From Sanderia malayensis (Eukaryota > Cnidaria > Scyphozoa > Semaeostomeae > Pelagiidae), in assembly GCA_013076295.1 (NCBI GenBank), contig RQOL01000927.1, positions 46,001 through 110,000 of the forward strand: a DNA stretch of 64,000 nt, in the 5' to 3' direction. This document shows positions 1 through 11,824 of the stretch, piece after piece (position 1 is the first letter of the stretch; each line of letters opens with the position of its first letter). Below the pieces are notes generated by a model. The model saw only the letters and a program-made list of their open reading frames with translations. It had not been told where the DNA came from and did no database searches. The position numbers were made by a program, and so were the translations under genes.

Positions 1-3000
1 TCTCCAGAATAGTATAATGAGCTAGAGTTCCGAAAACTTTTCAGGGCTTTATGTAACTGCTTCAGTTGATGTGATTGAAATCGGGTGATCATCTCCCTCT
101 TTCCCTGAATAGTACAGCTTCCATTCTTTATCATTCGCCCTGGAAATTCACTTTCATAGAAGCTTTCCCGCTTGAAAGGAAAGCAAGCAGTTATAATTTA
201 TGACTTCCAAAAAGGATATATGCATAAAGGATACATAGCATAAGAAATGAGCAATTATCAAATTGTAGCAGATTCGCAAAATAAAATAAACATATGGCTT
301 TAGTGGCAAGACAAAAACGAATGGAGAACCTACCTCAGTAAACTTCTGTAGAATAATACAATCAGCTGGAGTTCTTTAAAACCTTCAGGGCATTTTTTAA
401 CTACTTCAGTTGATGTGTTTGAAATCGGGTGATCATCTCCCCCTTTCCGTGAATAGTACAGCCTCCATTCTTTATCCTCCGCCGTGGAAATTCACTTTGA
501 TAAGAACTTTCCCGCCTGAAGAGTAATCAAACAGTTATTATTGAACGCCTTCCAAAAAGTATATATCTATAAAGGATACACATTATAGGAAATGAACAGT
601 TATCAAATGATAGCACATTCGCAAGGTACCCTAACCCAGTCGTTTTAGTGACAAGATAAAAACGAATGCAAGTTACCTCACTAATCTTCTCCAGAATAGT
701 ATAATGAGCTGGGGCTCCGAGAACATTTCAGGGTATTATGTAACTGCTTCAGTTGATGTGAACGAAATCAGTTGATCATCTCCCCCTTTCCGTGAATAGT
801 ACAGCCTCCATTCTTTATCCTCCGCCGTCGAAATTCACTTTGATAAGAACTTTCCCGCCTGAAGAGTAATCAAACAGTTATTATTGAACGCCTTCCAAAA
901 AGTATATATCTATAAAGGATACACATTATAGGAAATGAACAGTTATCAAATGATAGCACATTCGCAAGGTACCCAAACCCAGTCGTTTTAGTGACAAGAT
1001 AAAAACGAATGCAACTTACCTCGCTAATCGTCTCCAGAATAGTATAATGAGCTGGAGCTCCGAAAACATTTCAGGTTATTATGTAACTGCTTCAGTTGAT
1101 GTGATTGAAATGGGGTGATCATATCGCCCTTACGTGAATAGTACAGCTTCCATTCCTTATCATTCGCCCTGGAAATTCACTTTTATAGGAGCTTTCCCGC
1201 CTGAAAGGAAAGCAAGCAGTTATAATTTTTGACTTCCAAAAAGGATATATGCATAAAGGATACATAGCATAAGAAATGAGCTATTATCAAATGGTAGCAG
1301 ATTCGCAAAATAAAATAAACATATGGCTTTAGTGGCAAGACAAAAACGATTGGAGATCCTACCTCAGTAAACTTCTGTAGAATAATACAATCAGCTGGAG
1401 TTCTTTAAAACCTTCAGGGCGTTTTGTAACTACTTCAGTTGATGTGATCGAAATCGGGTGATCATCTCCCCATTGCCTTGAATAGTACAGATTTCATTCT
1501 TTATCCTCTGCCGTGGAAGTTCACTTTGATAAGAACTTTCCCGCCTGAAGAATAATCAAACAGTTATTATTGAACGCTTTCTAAAAAGTATATATTTATA
1601 CAGGATACATATTATAAAAAATGAACAGTTATCAAATGATAGAACATTCGCAAGGTACCCTAACCCAGTCGTTTTGGTGACAAGATAAAAACGATTGCAA
1701 CTTACCTCACTAATCTTCTCCAGAATAGTATAATGAGCTAGAGTTCCGAAAACTTTTCAGGGCATTATGTAACTGCTTCAGTTGATGTGATTGAAATCGG
1801 GTGATCATCTCCCTCTTTCCCTGAATAGTACAGCTTCCATTCTTTATCATTCGCAATGGAAAGTCACTTTCATAGAAGCTTTCCCGCCTGAAAGGAAAGC
1901 AAGCAGTTATAATTTATGACTTCCAAAAAGGATATATGCATAAAGGATACATAGCATAAGAAATGAGCAATTATCAAATTGTAGCAGATTCGCAAAATAA
2001 AATAAACATATGGCTTTAGTGGCAAGACAAAAACGAATGGAGAACCTACCTCAGTAAACTTCTGTAGAATAATACAATCAGCTGGAGTTCTTTAAAACCT
2101 TCAGGGCATTTTTTAACTACTTCAGTTGATGTGATTGAAATCGGGTGATCATCTCCCCATTGCCTTGAATAATACAGATTTCATTCTTTATCCTCTGCCG
2201 TGGAAATTCACTTTGATAAGAACTTTCCCGCCTGAAGAGTAATCAAACATTATTATGAACGCCTTCCAAAAAATATATTTATAAAGGATACATATTATCA
2301 GAAATGAACAGTTATCAAATGATAGCAAATTCGCAAGTTGCCCTAACCCAGTCGTTTTAGTGACAACATAAAAACGATTGCAACTTACCTCACTAATCTT
2401 CTCCAGAATAGTATAATGAGCTAGAGTTCCGAAAACATTTCAGGGCATTATGTAACTGCTTCAGTTGATGTGAACGAAATCGGGTGATCATCTCCCCCTT
2501 TCCCTGAATACTACAGCTTCCATTCTTTATCATTCGCCCTGGAAATTCACTTTCATAAGAGCTTTCCCGCCTGAAAAGAAATGAACAGTTATTATTAATG
2601 ACTTCCAAAAGGGATATATATATATAAAGGATACATATCATAGGAAATGAGCAATTATCAAATGGTAGCAGAGTCGCAAAATAATCTAAACATATGGCTT
2701 TAGTGGCAAGACAAAAACGAATGGAAACCTACATCAGTAAATTTCTGTAGAATAATACAATCAGCTGGAGTTCCGTAAAACGCTCAGGGCATTATGTAAC
2801 TACTTTGATTGATTGAAATCGGGTGATCATCTCCCCTTTCCTTAACAGTGCAGCTTCCATTCTTTATTCTTCGCCCTGGGAATTCATTTGCATAAGAGCT
2901 TTCCCGCCTGAAAGAAAATCAAACAGTTGGTATTGAATGCCTTCCAAAAGGCATATATATATATAAAGAATACATATCATACAAAATGAACAATTATCAA

Positions 3001-3944
3001 ATGGTAGCACATACGCACGATCACCTAACCAAGTAGCTTTAGTGGCAAGAGAAAAACCAATGCAACCTACCTCACTAATCTTCTCCAGGGTAGTATAATG
3101 TGGTGGAGTTCCATAAACATTTCAGAGCATTATGTGACTGCTTCAGTTGATGTGATTGAAATCGGGTGATCATCTCCCCCTTGCCTTGAATAGTACAGCT
3201 TCCACTCTTCAACCTCAGCCCTTGAAATTCACTTTGATGGGAGCTTTCCCGCCTGAAAAAAAGTCAAACAGTTATTATTTAATGCCTCCCAAATGGGATA
3301 TATATATAAATGATACATATTAAAGGAAATGAACAGTTATCAAATGATAGCACACCTTCGCAAGGTACCCTAATCCAGTCATTTTAGTGACAAGATAAAA
3401 ACGAATGCAACTTACCTCCCTAATCTTCTCCAGAATAGTATAATGAGCTGGAGTTCCGAAAACATTTCAGGGTATTTTGTAACTGCTTCAGTTGATGTGA
3501 TTGAAGTCGGGTGATCATATCCCCCTTACTTGAATAGTACAGCTTCCATTATTTATCATTCGCCCTAGGAATTCATTTTGATAAGAGCTTTCCCGCCTGA
3601 AAGGAAATCAAACAGTTATTATTGAATGCCTTCCAAAAGGCATAGATATATAAAGAATACATAACATAGAAAATGAACAATTATCAAATGATAGCACATT
3701 CGCAAGGTACCCTAACCCAGTGGTTTTAGTGAGAAGATAAAAACGATTGCAACTTACCTCACTAATCTTCTCCAGAATAGTATAATGAGCTAGAGTTCCG
3801 AAAACATTTCAGGGCATTATGTAACTGCTTCAGTTGATGTGATTGAAATCGGGTGATCATCTCCCCCTTTCCCTGAATTGTACAGCTTCCATTCTTTATC
3901 CTTCGGGCTGGAAATTCACTTTGATAAGAGCTATCCCTCCTCAA
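1..3944 (-). repeat. Tandem array of about twelve ~343-bp units with splice-site-like edges
   Basis: Units begin near 1, 343, 686, 1029, 1372, 1715, 2059, 2398, 2742, 3080, 3425 and 3766. Two subtypes alternate irregularly, so 1-342 nearly equals 1715-2058, a higher-order pattern. On the minus strand nearly every unit has a pyrimidine run ending CAG before GCGGG, then 182 bp, then GAG followed by GTAAG or GTAGG, then a ~161-bp spacer. This is what an exon with acceptor and donor looks like. The last unit has lost the acceptor (GAG for CAG). An open frame of about 60 codons is present in units 2398 and 3766 but meets TAG TGA just before the donor, and the second subtype has an earlier TAG. I do not recognise the peptide. 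It could be a duplicated non-coding or decayed exon, or a satellite derived from one. Confidence 0.85.
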
Positions 3945-4004
3945 ACGAAATCACACTTCTGTTGTATTCAGTTAGGCATTAAAATTCAAGGTTCACTGAA
4001 ATCC

Positions 4005-4480
4005 AAGTAGTGACGTACATGAGCCCTTATGCCTGTAGCTAAAAACTCTGCAAAAGTAAGTTAAGTAATTAAGCATAAGCCAGTAATGTGAATATAGGTC
4101 ATAAAACGTAACTCCGTCTCGGAATGAAGCAAAGTTTTCCAATCAATATACACAAGGGTGTTAAACTCAAATTGCACGAATCTACATCGAAAACGAACTG
4201 AACAAACTCACAGGCTCTAAAACCCCAGTAGTGACGTACATGAGGCTTTATTCATGTAGCTAAAAATTCTGCAGGAGTAATTCAGTCAAAGTGCAAGGAA
4301 GGGCGGAAAACTATGCATAAAACAGTGAGATGCATATCGGTCATAAAACGTAACTCCGTGTTGAAGTGAAGCAATGTTTCACAAACAATAAACACAACTG
4401 TATTCAACATAAACTGTACGGATATACAACAAAAACGATCTGAACAAACTCACAAGCTCAAAAGCCCCAGTAAAGACGTA
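4005..4480. repeat. Two copies of a ~230-bp repeat
   Basis: Two diverged tandem copies start near 4,010 and 4,231, each beginning around GTGACGTACATGAG and ending in a run containing CAAACTCACA(A/G)GCTC. A third, partial copy (GTAGCTAAAAACTCTGCA) resumes near 4,698. No coding frame is visible. Confidence 0.7.
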
Positions 4481-4691
4481 CTGAAGAGTAATCAAACAGT
4501 TATTATTGAACGCCTTCCAAAAAGTATATATCTATAAAGGATACACATTATAGGAAATGAACAGTTATCAAATGATAGCACATTCGCAAGGTACCCTAAC
4601 CCAGTCGTTTTAGTGACAAGATAAAAACGAATGCAAGTTACCTCACTAATCTTCTCCAGAATAGTATAATGAGCTGGGGCTCCGAGAACAT
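4481..4691. repeat. Displaced copy of part of the 343-bp array
   Basis: This 211-bp stretch matches 516-726 base for base as far as I can read and interrupts the ~230-bp repeat. It is a recent duplication or conversion tract from the main array. Confidence 0.85.
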
Positions 4692-5520
4692 ATTAACCTT
4701 GTAGCTAAAAACTCTGCATAAGTAATTCATTCAAGATATAAGGAAGGGTGGAAAACTATGCATAAAACAGTAGTAGGAGAGGAAGTAGGCGTCCGAGGAC
4801 ACGCATGCGCAGTAGAATTTTTTATTTTATTTTAGTGTTAAGTACACGCATGCGCGAGAGTCTTCGAGAATTGAAAAGAGCATGAACAGTAAAAAAATAA
4901 TCGAAAACGACAGGTCGTGGAAAGTTAGTTTGAAGTTGCAAAACATCGTCAAAGCTGATAAAAAACCCATAAAAAGCTTAATAACTAAAAAACGGTTTTG
5001 TTTATGAAAAAGATTTTTACAGCAATAAAAAGAAAATCTCTTGATTATATTGAATGAATCATTTCATATTTTTCATGCACTTATAAGATGATAAGAATTT
5101 GTTGAATAAATTGCAAGAAAACACAAAAATATCGAGGAACTGGCAAATTCACGTTTTCGGCTCGAGATTGAATTCAAAGAACCAATCAGAAACTTTCGAA
5201 TGCGAGGTTCGAATGTACGCATCAAATCTCTGTCATGAGAAATGGGAAATCAGAAATTTCTAGAACTTTTCCGAGGGGAAATCCCCTGACGTCACTTTGA
5301 AAGATTTTTCTAGAAACAGAAAATCTCTGCAATCTGATTGGCTGATAGCCAAGATTTCGAGTCACTCTAAAACAAAACTGGAAATGGACATTATTCAAAA
5401 CAAAATGTGCAAGATGTTGAAGAAACTATTTTAACACGTTTCAAGAAGAAAGACGCCATAAAAAAGAGGCCATTTTCTGCATTAGCAAACAATAATATCT
5501 AAACTTTTATATAAGCATTG
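4692..5520. other. AT-rich DNA without a visible gene
   Basis: Nothing coding is visible. Short GCATGCGC-containing motifs occur near 4,800 and 4,850. Confidence 0.5.
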
Positions 5521-6010
5521 TTATATCCTACTATATGGAAATGCTGGAGTACTATTAAATACAAGTTCATCCACAGCAGCATCCTCAGAATCACTAGCTT
5601 CCTCTTCTTCGTCATTCTTTGCTTGACGTATGATGAGATATTTTCTTTTCTCAATAGCATAATCCAAGGCCTCTTGCATATCCATATCATCTTCCCTCTG
5701 TGCTTTTTGCATCGTTGCTATAACTGCAGTTACAACAGCATCATTTTCAAAACTTCTATTATATAAAAATCTACGTTGAAAACTTGCAATATGTTTTCAT
5801 CTTCATCCACTTCCTTACGCATAGAAGGCCATACATTCCCTAAAGGAAGATCCTCATCAGTGTTGACAGTTTCATCATTATCATGATCACTTTCAACTTC
5901 TATCTCATCATCTGAGTCAGGCTCTCCTCGTGCATCTCTTCTTCATGTCGTGTAACATTATTTTTATACTTGGAAGAAAATTCACATTGATCACATTTAT
6001 AATGACTCAT
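5521..6010 (-). pseudogene. Broken C2H2 zinc-finger protein with acidic C-terminal region
   Basis: Reading the minus strand from the ATG at 6,010 gives an N-terminal zinc finger, YKCDQC then 12 residues then H-x4-H, so Cys2-His2 spacing. A strongly acidic stretch rich in D, E and S follows, then a region ending near 5,521 that contains DMDMQEALDYAIEKRK. The frame must change twice (just after the finger and near 5,780) to keep this reading, so the copy carries at least two frameshifts. Without splicing the protein would be about 160 residues. Single-finger acidic proteins of this kind are often carried by cnidarian mobile elements, but I see no transposase or terminal repeats beside it. Host gene versus element gene is unresolved. 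Confidence 0.5.
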
Positions 6011-6094
6011 GGCTAGCTGTTTACTTATAATTACCAACTAACTCTTAAATCCCTGAATTCTAGAGTCTCAACTCGTTTGATTTTATAGATAAGT

Positions 6095-7990
6095 TCCTCC
6101 ATTCAATATGATACGGGAGAGGGACTGAATGATATTTCCGAATAAACAGAACTTAATTCTTGGATAATGCTAACTAATCCTGATTAATGACTACTCCATT
6201 CTGGCTAATCATTCCTAGTCATTACCTTCTCAATACTTGATCCTCAATACATCCTTGATTATCATTCCTAATCATTACCTGATCATTAGTTGATCCTTCA
6301 CTGATCCTTACTAATCCTTACCAATCATACCTATTCATTACCTGATCATCAGTAGATCCTAAATCCTTTGATCAAATCTCACTAATCCTAACTAATCATT
6401 CCTAATCATTACCTTATCATTACTTGATCCTTAACTGATCCTTTCTAATCCTAACTAATCATTCCTAATCATTACCTTATCATTACTTGATCCTTAACTG
6501 ATCCTTTCTAATCCTAACTAATCATTCCTAATCATTACCTTATCATTACTTGATCGTTAACTGATCCTTTCTAATCCTAACTAATCATTCCTAATCATTA
6601 CCTTATCATTACTTGATCCTTAACTGATACTCACTAATCCTAACTAATCATCCCTAATCATTACCTTAGCATTACATGATCCTTAACTGATCCTTTCTAA
6701 TCCTAATTAATCATTCCTAATCATTACCTTATCATTACTTGATCCTTAACTGATCCTTTCTAATCCTAACTAATCATTCCTAATCATTACCTTATCATTA
6801 CTTGATCCTTAACTGATCCTCACTAATCCTAACTAATCATCCCTAATCATTACCTTATCATTACTTGATCCTTAACTGATCCTCACTAATCCTAACTAAT
6901 CATTCCTAATCATTACCTTATCATACTTGATCCTTAACTGATCCTTTCTAATCCTAACTAATCATTCCTAATCATTACCTTATCATTAATTGATCCTTAA
7001 CTGATCTTTTCTAATCCTAACTAATCATTCCTAATCATTACCTTATCATTACTTGATCCTTAACTGATCCTCACTAATCCTAACATATCATTCCAAATCA
7101 TTACCTTATCATTACTTGATCCTTAACTGATCCTCACTAATCCTAACTAATCATTCCTAATCATTACCTTATCATTACCTGATCCTTAACTGATCCTCAC
7201 CAATCCTAACTAATCATTCCTAATCATTACCTTATCATTACTTGATCCTTAACTGATCCTCACTAATCCTAACTAACCATCCCTAATCATTACCTTATCA
7301 TTACTGGATCCTTAACTGATCCTCACCAATCCTTACCAATCATACATAATCATTACCTGATCATCAGTAGATCTTTTACTGATCCTTGATAATCCTAGCC
7401 AATCATACCTAATCATTAGCTGATCATGAGGTCATCCTTAACTGATCCTCAGTGATCCTTATAGTCATTCATAGTCATTACTGATCATCAGTTGATCCTT
7501 AGCTGATCCTCACCAATCCTTACCAATCATACATAATCATTACCTGATCATCAGTTGATCCTTAGCTGATCCTCATTAATCCTTACCAATCATACTTAAT
7601 CATTAGCAGATCATCAGTTGACCCTTAACTGATCCTTGCTAGTCCTTATCAATCTTTCCTAATCATCATCTGATCATCTGTTGATCCTTACTAGTCCTTA
7701 CCAATCATTCCTAATCACTACCTGATCCTTAGTTGTTCCTTAACTAATCCTTACGAATCCTTACTAATCATTCTTAATCATAACCTCATCATTAGTTGAT
7801 CCTTAACAGATCCTTCTAATCCTAACTATTCATTACTAATCATAGCTAGTGATTACATAATCATTAGTTGATCTTTAACTGATCCTGGCTTTATCCATTC
7901 AACATTTATCCTTACTAATCCTGACTAATAATTTCTTATCATAACCCAATCCTTATTAATCCTTGCCTAGACTTTATTAATCTTCAGGTG
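6095..7990. repeat. 63-bp minisatellite
   Basis: About 28-30 tandem copies of a 63-bp unit made of near-identical 10-12 bp blocks (TAATCATTAC, TGATCCTTAAC, CTAATCCTAAC). Spacing is regular: TTAACTG recurs at 6,431, 6,494 and 6,557. Copies are most uniform at 6,370-7,330 and degenerate at both ends. It grew from a TGATC/TAATC core. Confidence 0.9.
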
Positions 7991-8486
7991 ATCCCGACTG
8001 AACACCCTCCAACTTAAATATTAAATAGTCTGCTGCATATGTATGATACAACATTACAACATTACTCTGCGCTTCATTGCAGTAATGTTTCACTGTCATT
8101 AAGCAAAACTCTTTTCTACTAATCTACTAAAATTACAGCAGGGCATACCAAGGTTAACTCACCTCAAATTCACCTCCTCAGATATAGTAAGGTAAAATTA
8201 TTTACCGAAGACATTATTCTAAACTGTATTCCAAAATATCAGGATCCCGAGATAGTACACAAGCTGGCCACTTGCCAAATCCAACAAGCTTCATAGTTTT
8301 GAACTCTGGTCCTGTCAAGTCAAGAGGTCCTCCCGACAATCCATACTCCTGATTCAAAGGGGTATGTGCTACTTGGACAAGATGTTGAAAAATTAAAAGT
8401 TTAGAGAGGCCGTGAAGGATAAATTAGCCTGCATTTCTGACCTTATCGATTTAGATGCATTAAAAACAAACTCCACGAGTTGCCCA

Positions 8487-9491
8487 TACCATAAATCCTC
8501 GAAGAATCTCCCAACTCCGAATAAGCCCTCCCCTCGAATAAGCCCCCATCCTGATAATTATTTGCAAGGATATTGGGTCCAGGTTTCCAAACATTGAAGT
8601 TGTTTAGGAATGTAGTGTGAATGCCAACTAGTTTAAACCAATAACTTCATTGGTTGGCTGCATTGTATAGCTTTTATCTAGCGTAATATTGAACAATAAC
8701 CAGGCTGAAATTTCGTTTTTGCGAGAATTTACGGTATGTATTGCTCCTTGTTCCTAGTTCTAGCTAATTTCTTTATCTTACATTCATGGTCTTGAAGAAA
8801 CAAAAGCGCTCATTAAATTTTTGTCGGGAAATCTGAATTTCTCCCCCCCTCCCTATAAAATTTCCTATCTACGCCATTGGCAACCAGAAAATTCTGTAGC
8901 ACTTTCATCAGCAACAGCAGAACGTACATTTAGTATACGATGCGTCGATTAAAGAAATGGCTTTGAAAAGGTGCTTTTCTCGAGCAGTTGCCCCCGCCGC
9001 CTCGATATGCTTCCGGCATCCCTGCCTAAATCATCTTGCACCATCGTCAACTACCCCATTTAAGGATCCAAAAAATGCGGCACAACATTTCTCCATACTG
9101 TTTTGTCCTCGAATGATCACTTCTACTCCATATGCTATCTGGTAAACAATCTACATCACGGACGCATATTGCTTCCCATTGGTCTGCATGGCTGCGACTA
9201 CCCTTTACATTTTTTCTTTATTTTCAAACATCATTTTTTAACCTATTTTTTTCCTTATATGATTTGAAACACAATTTAAAAAATTTGTAGTTTCACTTAA
9301 AGAATAAGGTAAATGACTAAGTGAAAAACATATCGAAAAACCGTGATTTGTGGAAAAATACTCATTCAATTCGAGAGATCAATTTGATAGAGAAAAAAAA
9401 TCGACTCAAGTGGTTATTGTAAATCCTGAATAAGCCCCCGGGGGCTTATTTCCAAAATTCGAAGGTAGGGCATATTCGAAGATTTACGGTA
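8487..9491. mobile_element. Possible TIR element of the TACCGTAAATCCTCGAA family
   Basis: The left edge TACCATAAATCCTCGAA and the right edge TTCGAAGATTTACGGTA are inverted relatives of the terminal repeats of the element at 21,554-22,020. Near 9,434 lies a perfect 22-bp palindrome centred on CCCCCGGGGG. The interior shows no transposase. I cannot see a convincing target duplication, so this could be two separate fragments. Confidence 0.4.
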
Positions 9492-10508
9492 ATTGGTCAA
9501 CATAGGTAAACATGACATTTACGTAAATTACTTTTTACAACAGATAAATCTGGGCAAATTAACAATTACGCTAAGATTTCATATTGTTTTTTTTAACACA
9601 GCAATGCTAATAATCACAATATAATCTCTAACTTAAAGAATCAAAGAGCTTATAAAGAACCAAAGAGATGTATTTATTTCCTTAAAAGACCTTAGTCACT
9701 CACACAATGAGCCGAAATCTTAACGTAGTGTGCGTTTACGGGTATCAAACCCAAATTTCCGCCAAAAATGACTCAAAGGTGTTTTAAAATGGGAGTTATT
9801 TTGTTTTTCTCAAGCATGTAAAATTTTAAACAGTCACCAAAGTAAATATTATGTATCAACTATAATTAGGAAACAAAACTCTAAGGAGTTCATTTTATAT
9901 AATCGATAAAACCCCATAAACATTATGTTACTACAGTGAATTTAATTTCAGCTGTAAATGGTTACTTTGTCTTTTTCACGATACTTAAACTATACTAAGC
10001 TGAAACTAAACTAAACCTAGATCTACACAGCCTGCGTTGAAGTCTGCTCTAACAAGCAGCAGTGGCACTGTTCAGCGACGCGGTGTCCATAATGGAGAGC
10101 TCATGCGCACTATTGTTTGAAGATTGAGTTGTAAGACTGACGTCAAAATTAATGTACATCTGGTCTTCATAAAAATTCATGTTTATGAATTTCTGGGAGG
10201 AGAAAAATGAAGGGCGTAATAACATTTGTTAGCCTTTCACAAGATGAAAACAATCTTGCGAATCTAAGCTCTTACAAACAAAATAACTTCATTTTCAAAG
10301 AAATCTGCAGTGAAAGCTGTGAAAGAAGTGACCAGTTTGTGTTCATAGCATAACGCAACACTAACAAGAGTAACCTCCGTACACGTTTGTTTATAAGAAA
10401 CGTGGCTAAAGCTTCACCGCTGAAAGTTTCTTCATGTCAGGGCATTTTTGGATACATTTTACTGGTAAAAGCTTCTTCAAAGTTTCCTAGTTGGATATTG
10501 AAAAAAAC
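9492..10508. other. Intergenic DNA, nothing recognised
   Basis: AT-rich sequence with only short chance frames and no repeat structure I can define. Confidence 0.5.
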
Positions 10509-10756
10509 CATAGGCGCTGACTTTTACTTTCCCCAGGGCGGGCTCAAAATTGAAAAAAAAAATGGAAAAATAAAAGGTAGAAAATTTCCCTGTCACTTTT
10601 AATAACGTACTATGATAAAAAAACAAAACATTGCAATAAAACATATATAACATCATGGCCAAACAAAATTCCCAAAGGGGGCTGAGCCCCCATAGAAATT
10701 TTCAGAGGGGGCTGGAGCCCTTGAGCCCCCAAGCCCCCATTTGGTCGGTGCCTATG
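10509..10756. mobile_element. Small hAT-like MITE
   Basis: A 248-bp element with imperfect 13-bp terminal inverted repeats (CATAGGCGCTGAC and GTCGGTGCCTATG), flanked by near-identical 8-bp duplications (AAAAAAAC at 10,501 and GAAAAAAC at 10,757). It contains runs of GGGGGCT/AGCCCCC. Size, TIR and 8-bp duplication fit a non-autonomous hAT element. Confidence 0.65.
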
Positions 10757-11245
10757 GAAAAAACGTACGCATAGGAACAAAAACCTCGAAAAACATGTGA
10801 AAAGTAAGGTTAGGCTGGAAAATCGATTTAGTATGGTTGTTTATCTAACACTAATCAATAGGCATCATATCTACTCCATTGATATTGATATTACCATGCA
10901 CAGTGGTTATCTACCATACTTCAAACAAGAATAAAAAATTGAAAAGTTTCTTAGCGATTTTTCATTTATCAGCGAAAGTTTCTTAAATTTTTGGGCCTTT
11001 CACCAGTGAGTTTCTTATAAAGCGGTTTCTTATAAAAAAAACGTGTAATACACCCTCGTATATAAAAGTCTGTAGTATATTGTCAGTGATAGTGGCTAAC
11101 GTGTGATGTGACATTATTTGGAAGTAGATTACAACTGCAACAAGGAACATTCTTTCAGATGGTCAAACAAATATTCCCTTGCAGAAGGAGGGTCGCAGAG
11201 CCATGTTAACAAAGTTTTAATTGCAATGATGACATAAAAACCTAC

Positions 11246-11348
11246 CTGGTCATCATTGTCAATTATCTCTTTCAATCGGTCTACAAGTTCCTGAAATGTT
11301 GGTCGAGTCTGCGGGGCAACACACCAGCAGTCGATTAAGACGGAATAT
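11246..11348 (-). CDS. RTK exon 11: end of kinase domain
   Basis: Reads YSVLIDCWCVAPQTRPTFQE then LVDRLKEIIDNDDQ, the final kinase subdomain with its invariant Arg (TRPTF). It joins exon 10 in phase, and the donor is CAG|GTAGGT. The C-terminal tail must lie in a further exon that I could not place with confidence. Confidence 0.75.
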
Positions 11349-11534
11349 CTAAACGAACAGACAAGCAAAAAAATCAAGTTGTAGATAAAACTTAATGATT
11401 CATCATATCTTTATGCACATTGATACATTAACTTTTCTGTGTATATTTCAATACCTCCTAAAACTTGCATACGTTCTAACGTCCCTAAACTTAATCACAA
11501 TAACAATCAAAATCATAATGGTGGGAGTTCTTAC

Positions 11535-11672
11535 ACTTCATCTGAGCAATGTCTCGGCTTGTCCATCCGGTAGCCATCTTTCAGAAAGCTCACAACTTCA
11601 TACGAATTCATCCCTGGGTAAGGGGATGCACCCTATGTTATGATTTCCCACAAAACCACAGCAAATGACCAA
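11535..11672 (-). pseudogene. RTK exon 10: C-lobe with in-frame TAG
   Basis: Reads WSFAVVLWEIIT, then TAG, then GASPYPGMNSYEVVSFL and DGYRMDKPRHCSDEV. The stop replaces the residue between T and G in the family motif WEIxTxG. Splice sites (TTTTTATAG acceptor, AAGT|GTAAGA donor) and phase are normal. The codon is the complement of 11,633-11,635. Confidence 0.85.
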
Positions 11673-11824
11673 CTATAAAAACAAACGAAGGGATTATAAT
11701 CTCCAGTTAATCACAACACGCCAATCAAATCAAACTCTAGAAGCGGAAAGAAAAATCCAAGCACGGCATGTGTGGCACTGCGCTTGCACCCCTATATTTA
11801 GGCCATTTTAACACTAACCCAAAT

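Noticed and set aside
6095..7990. Possible CRISPR-like array
   Set aside because: Units are contiguous without unique spacers, and the genome is an animal's. It is a minisatellite.
8957..9145. A 62-codon frame beginning MALKRCFSRAVAP
   Set aside because: It lies within a probable TIR element, with no splice context, domain or homologue that I recognise.
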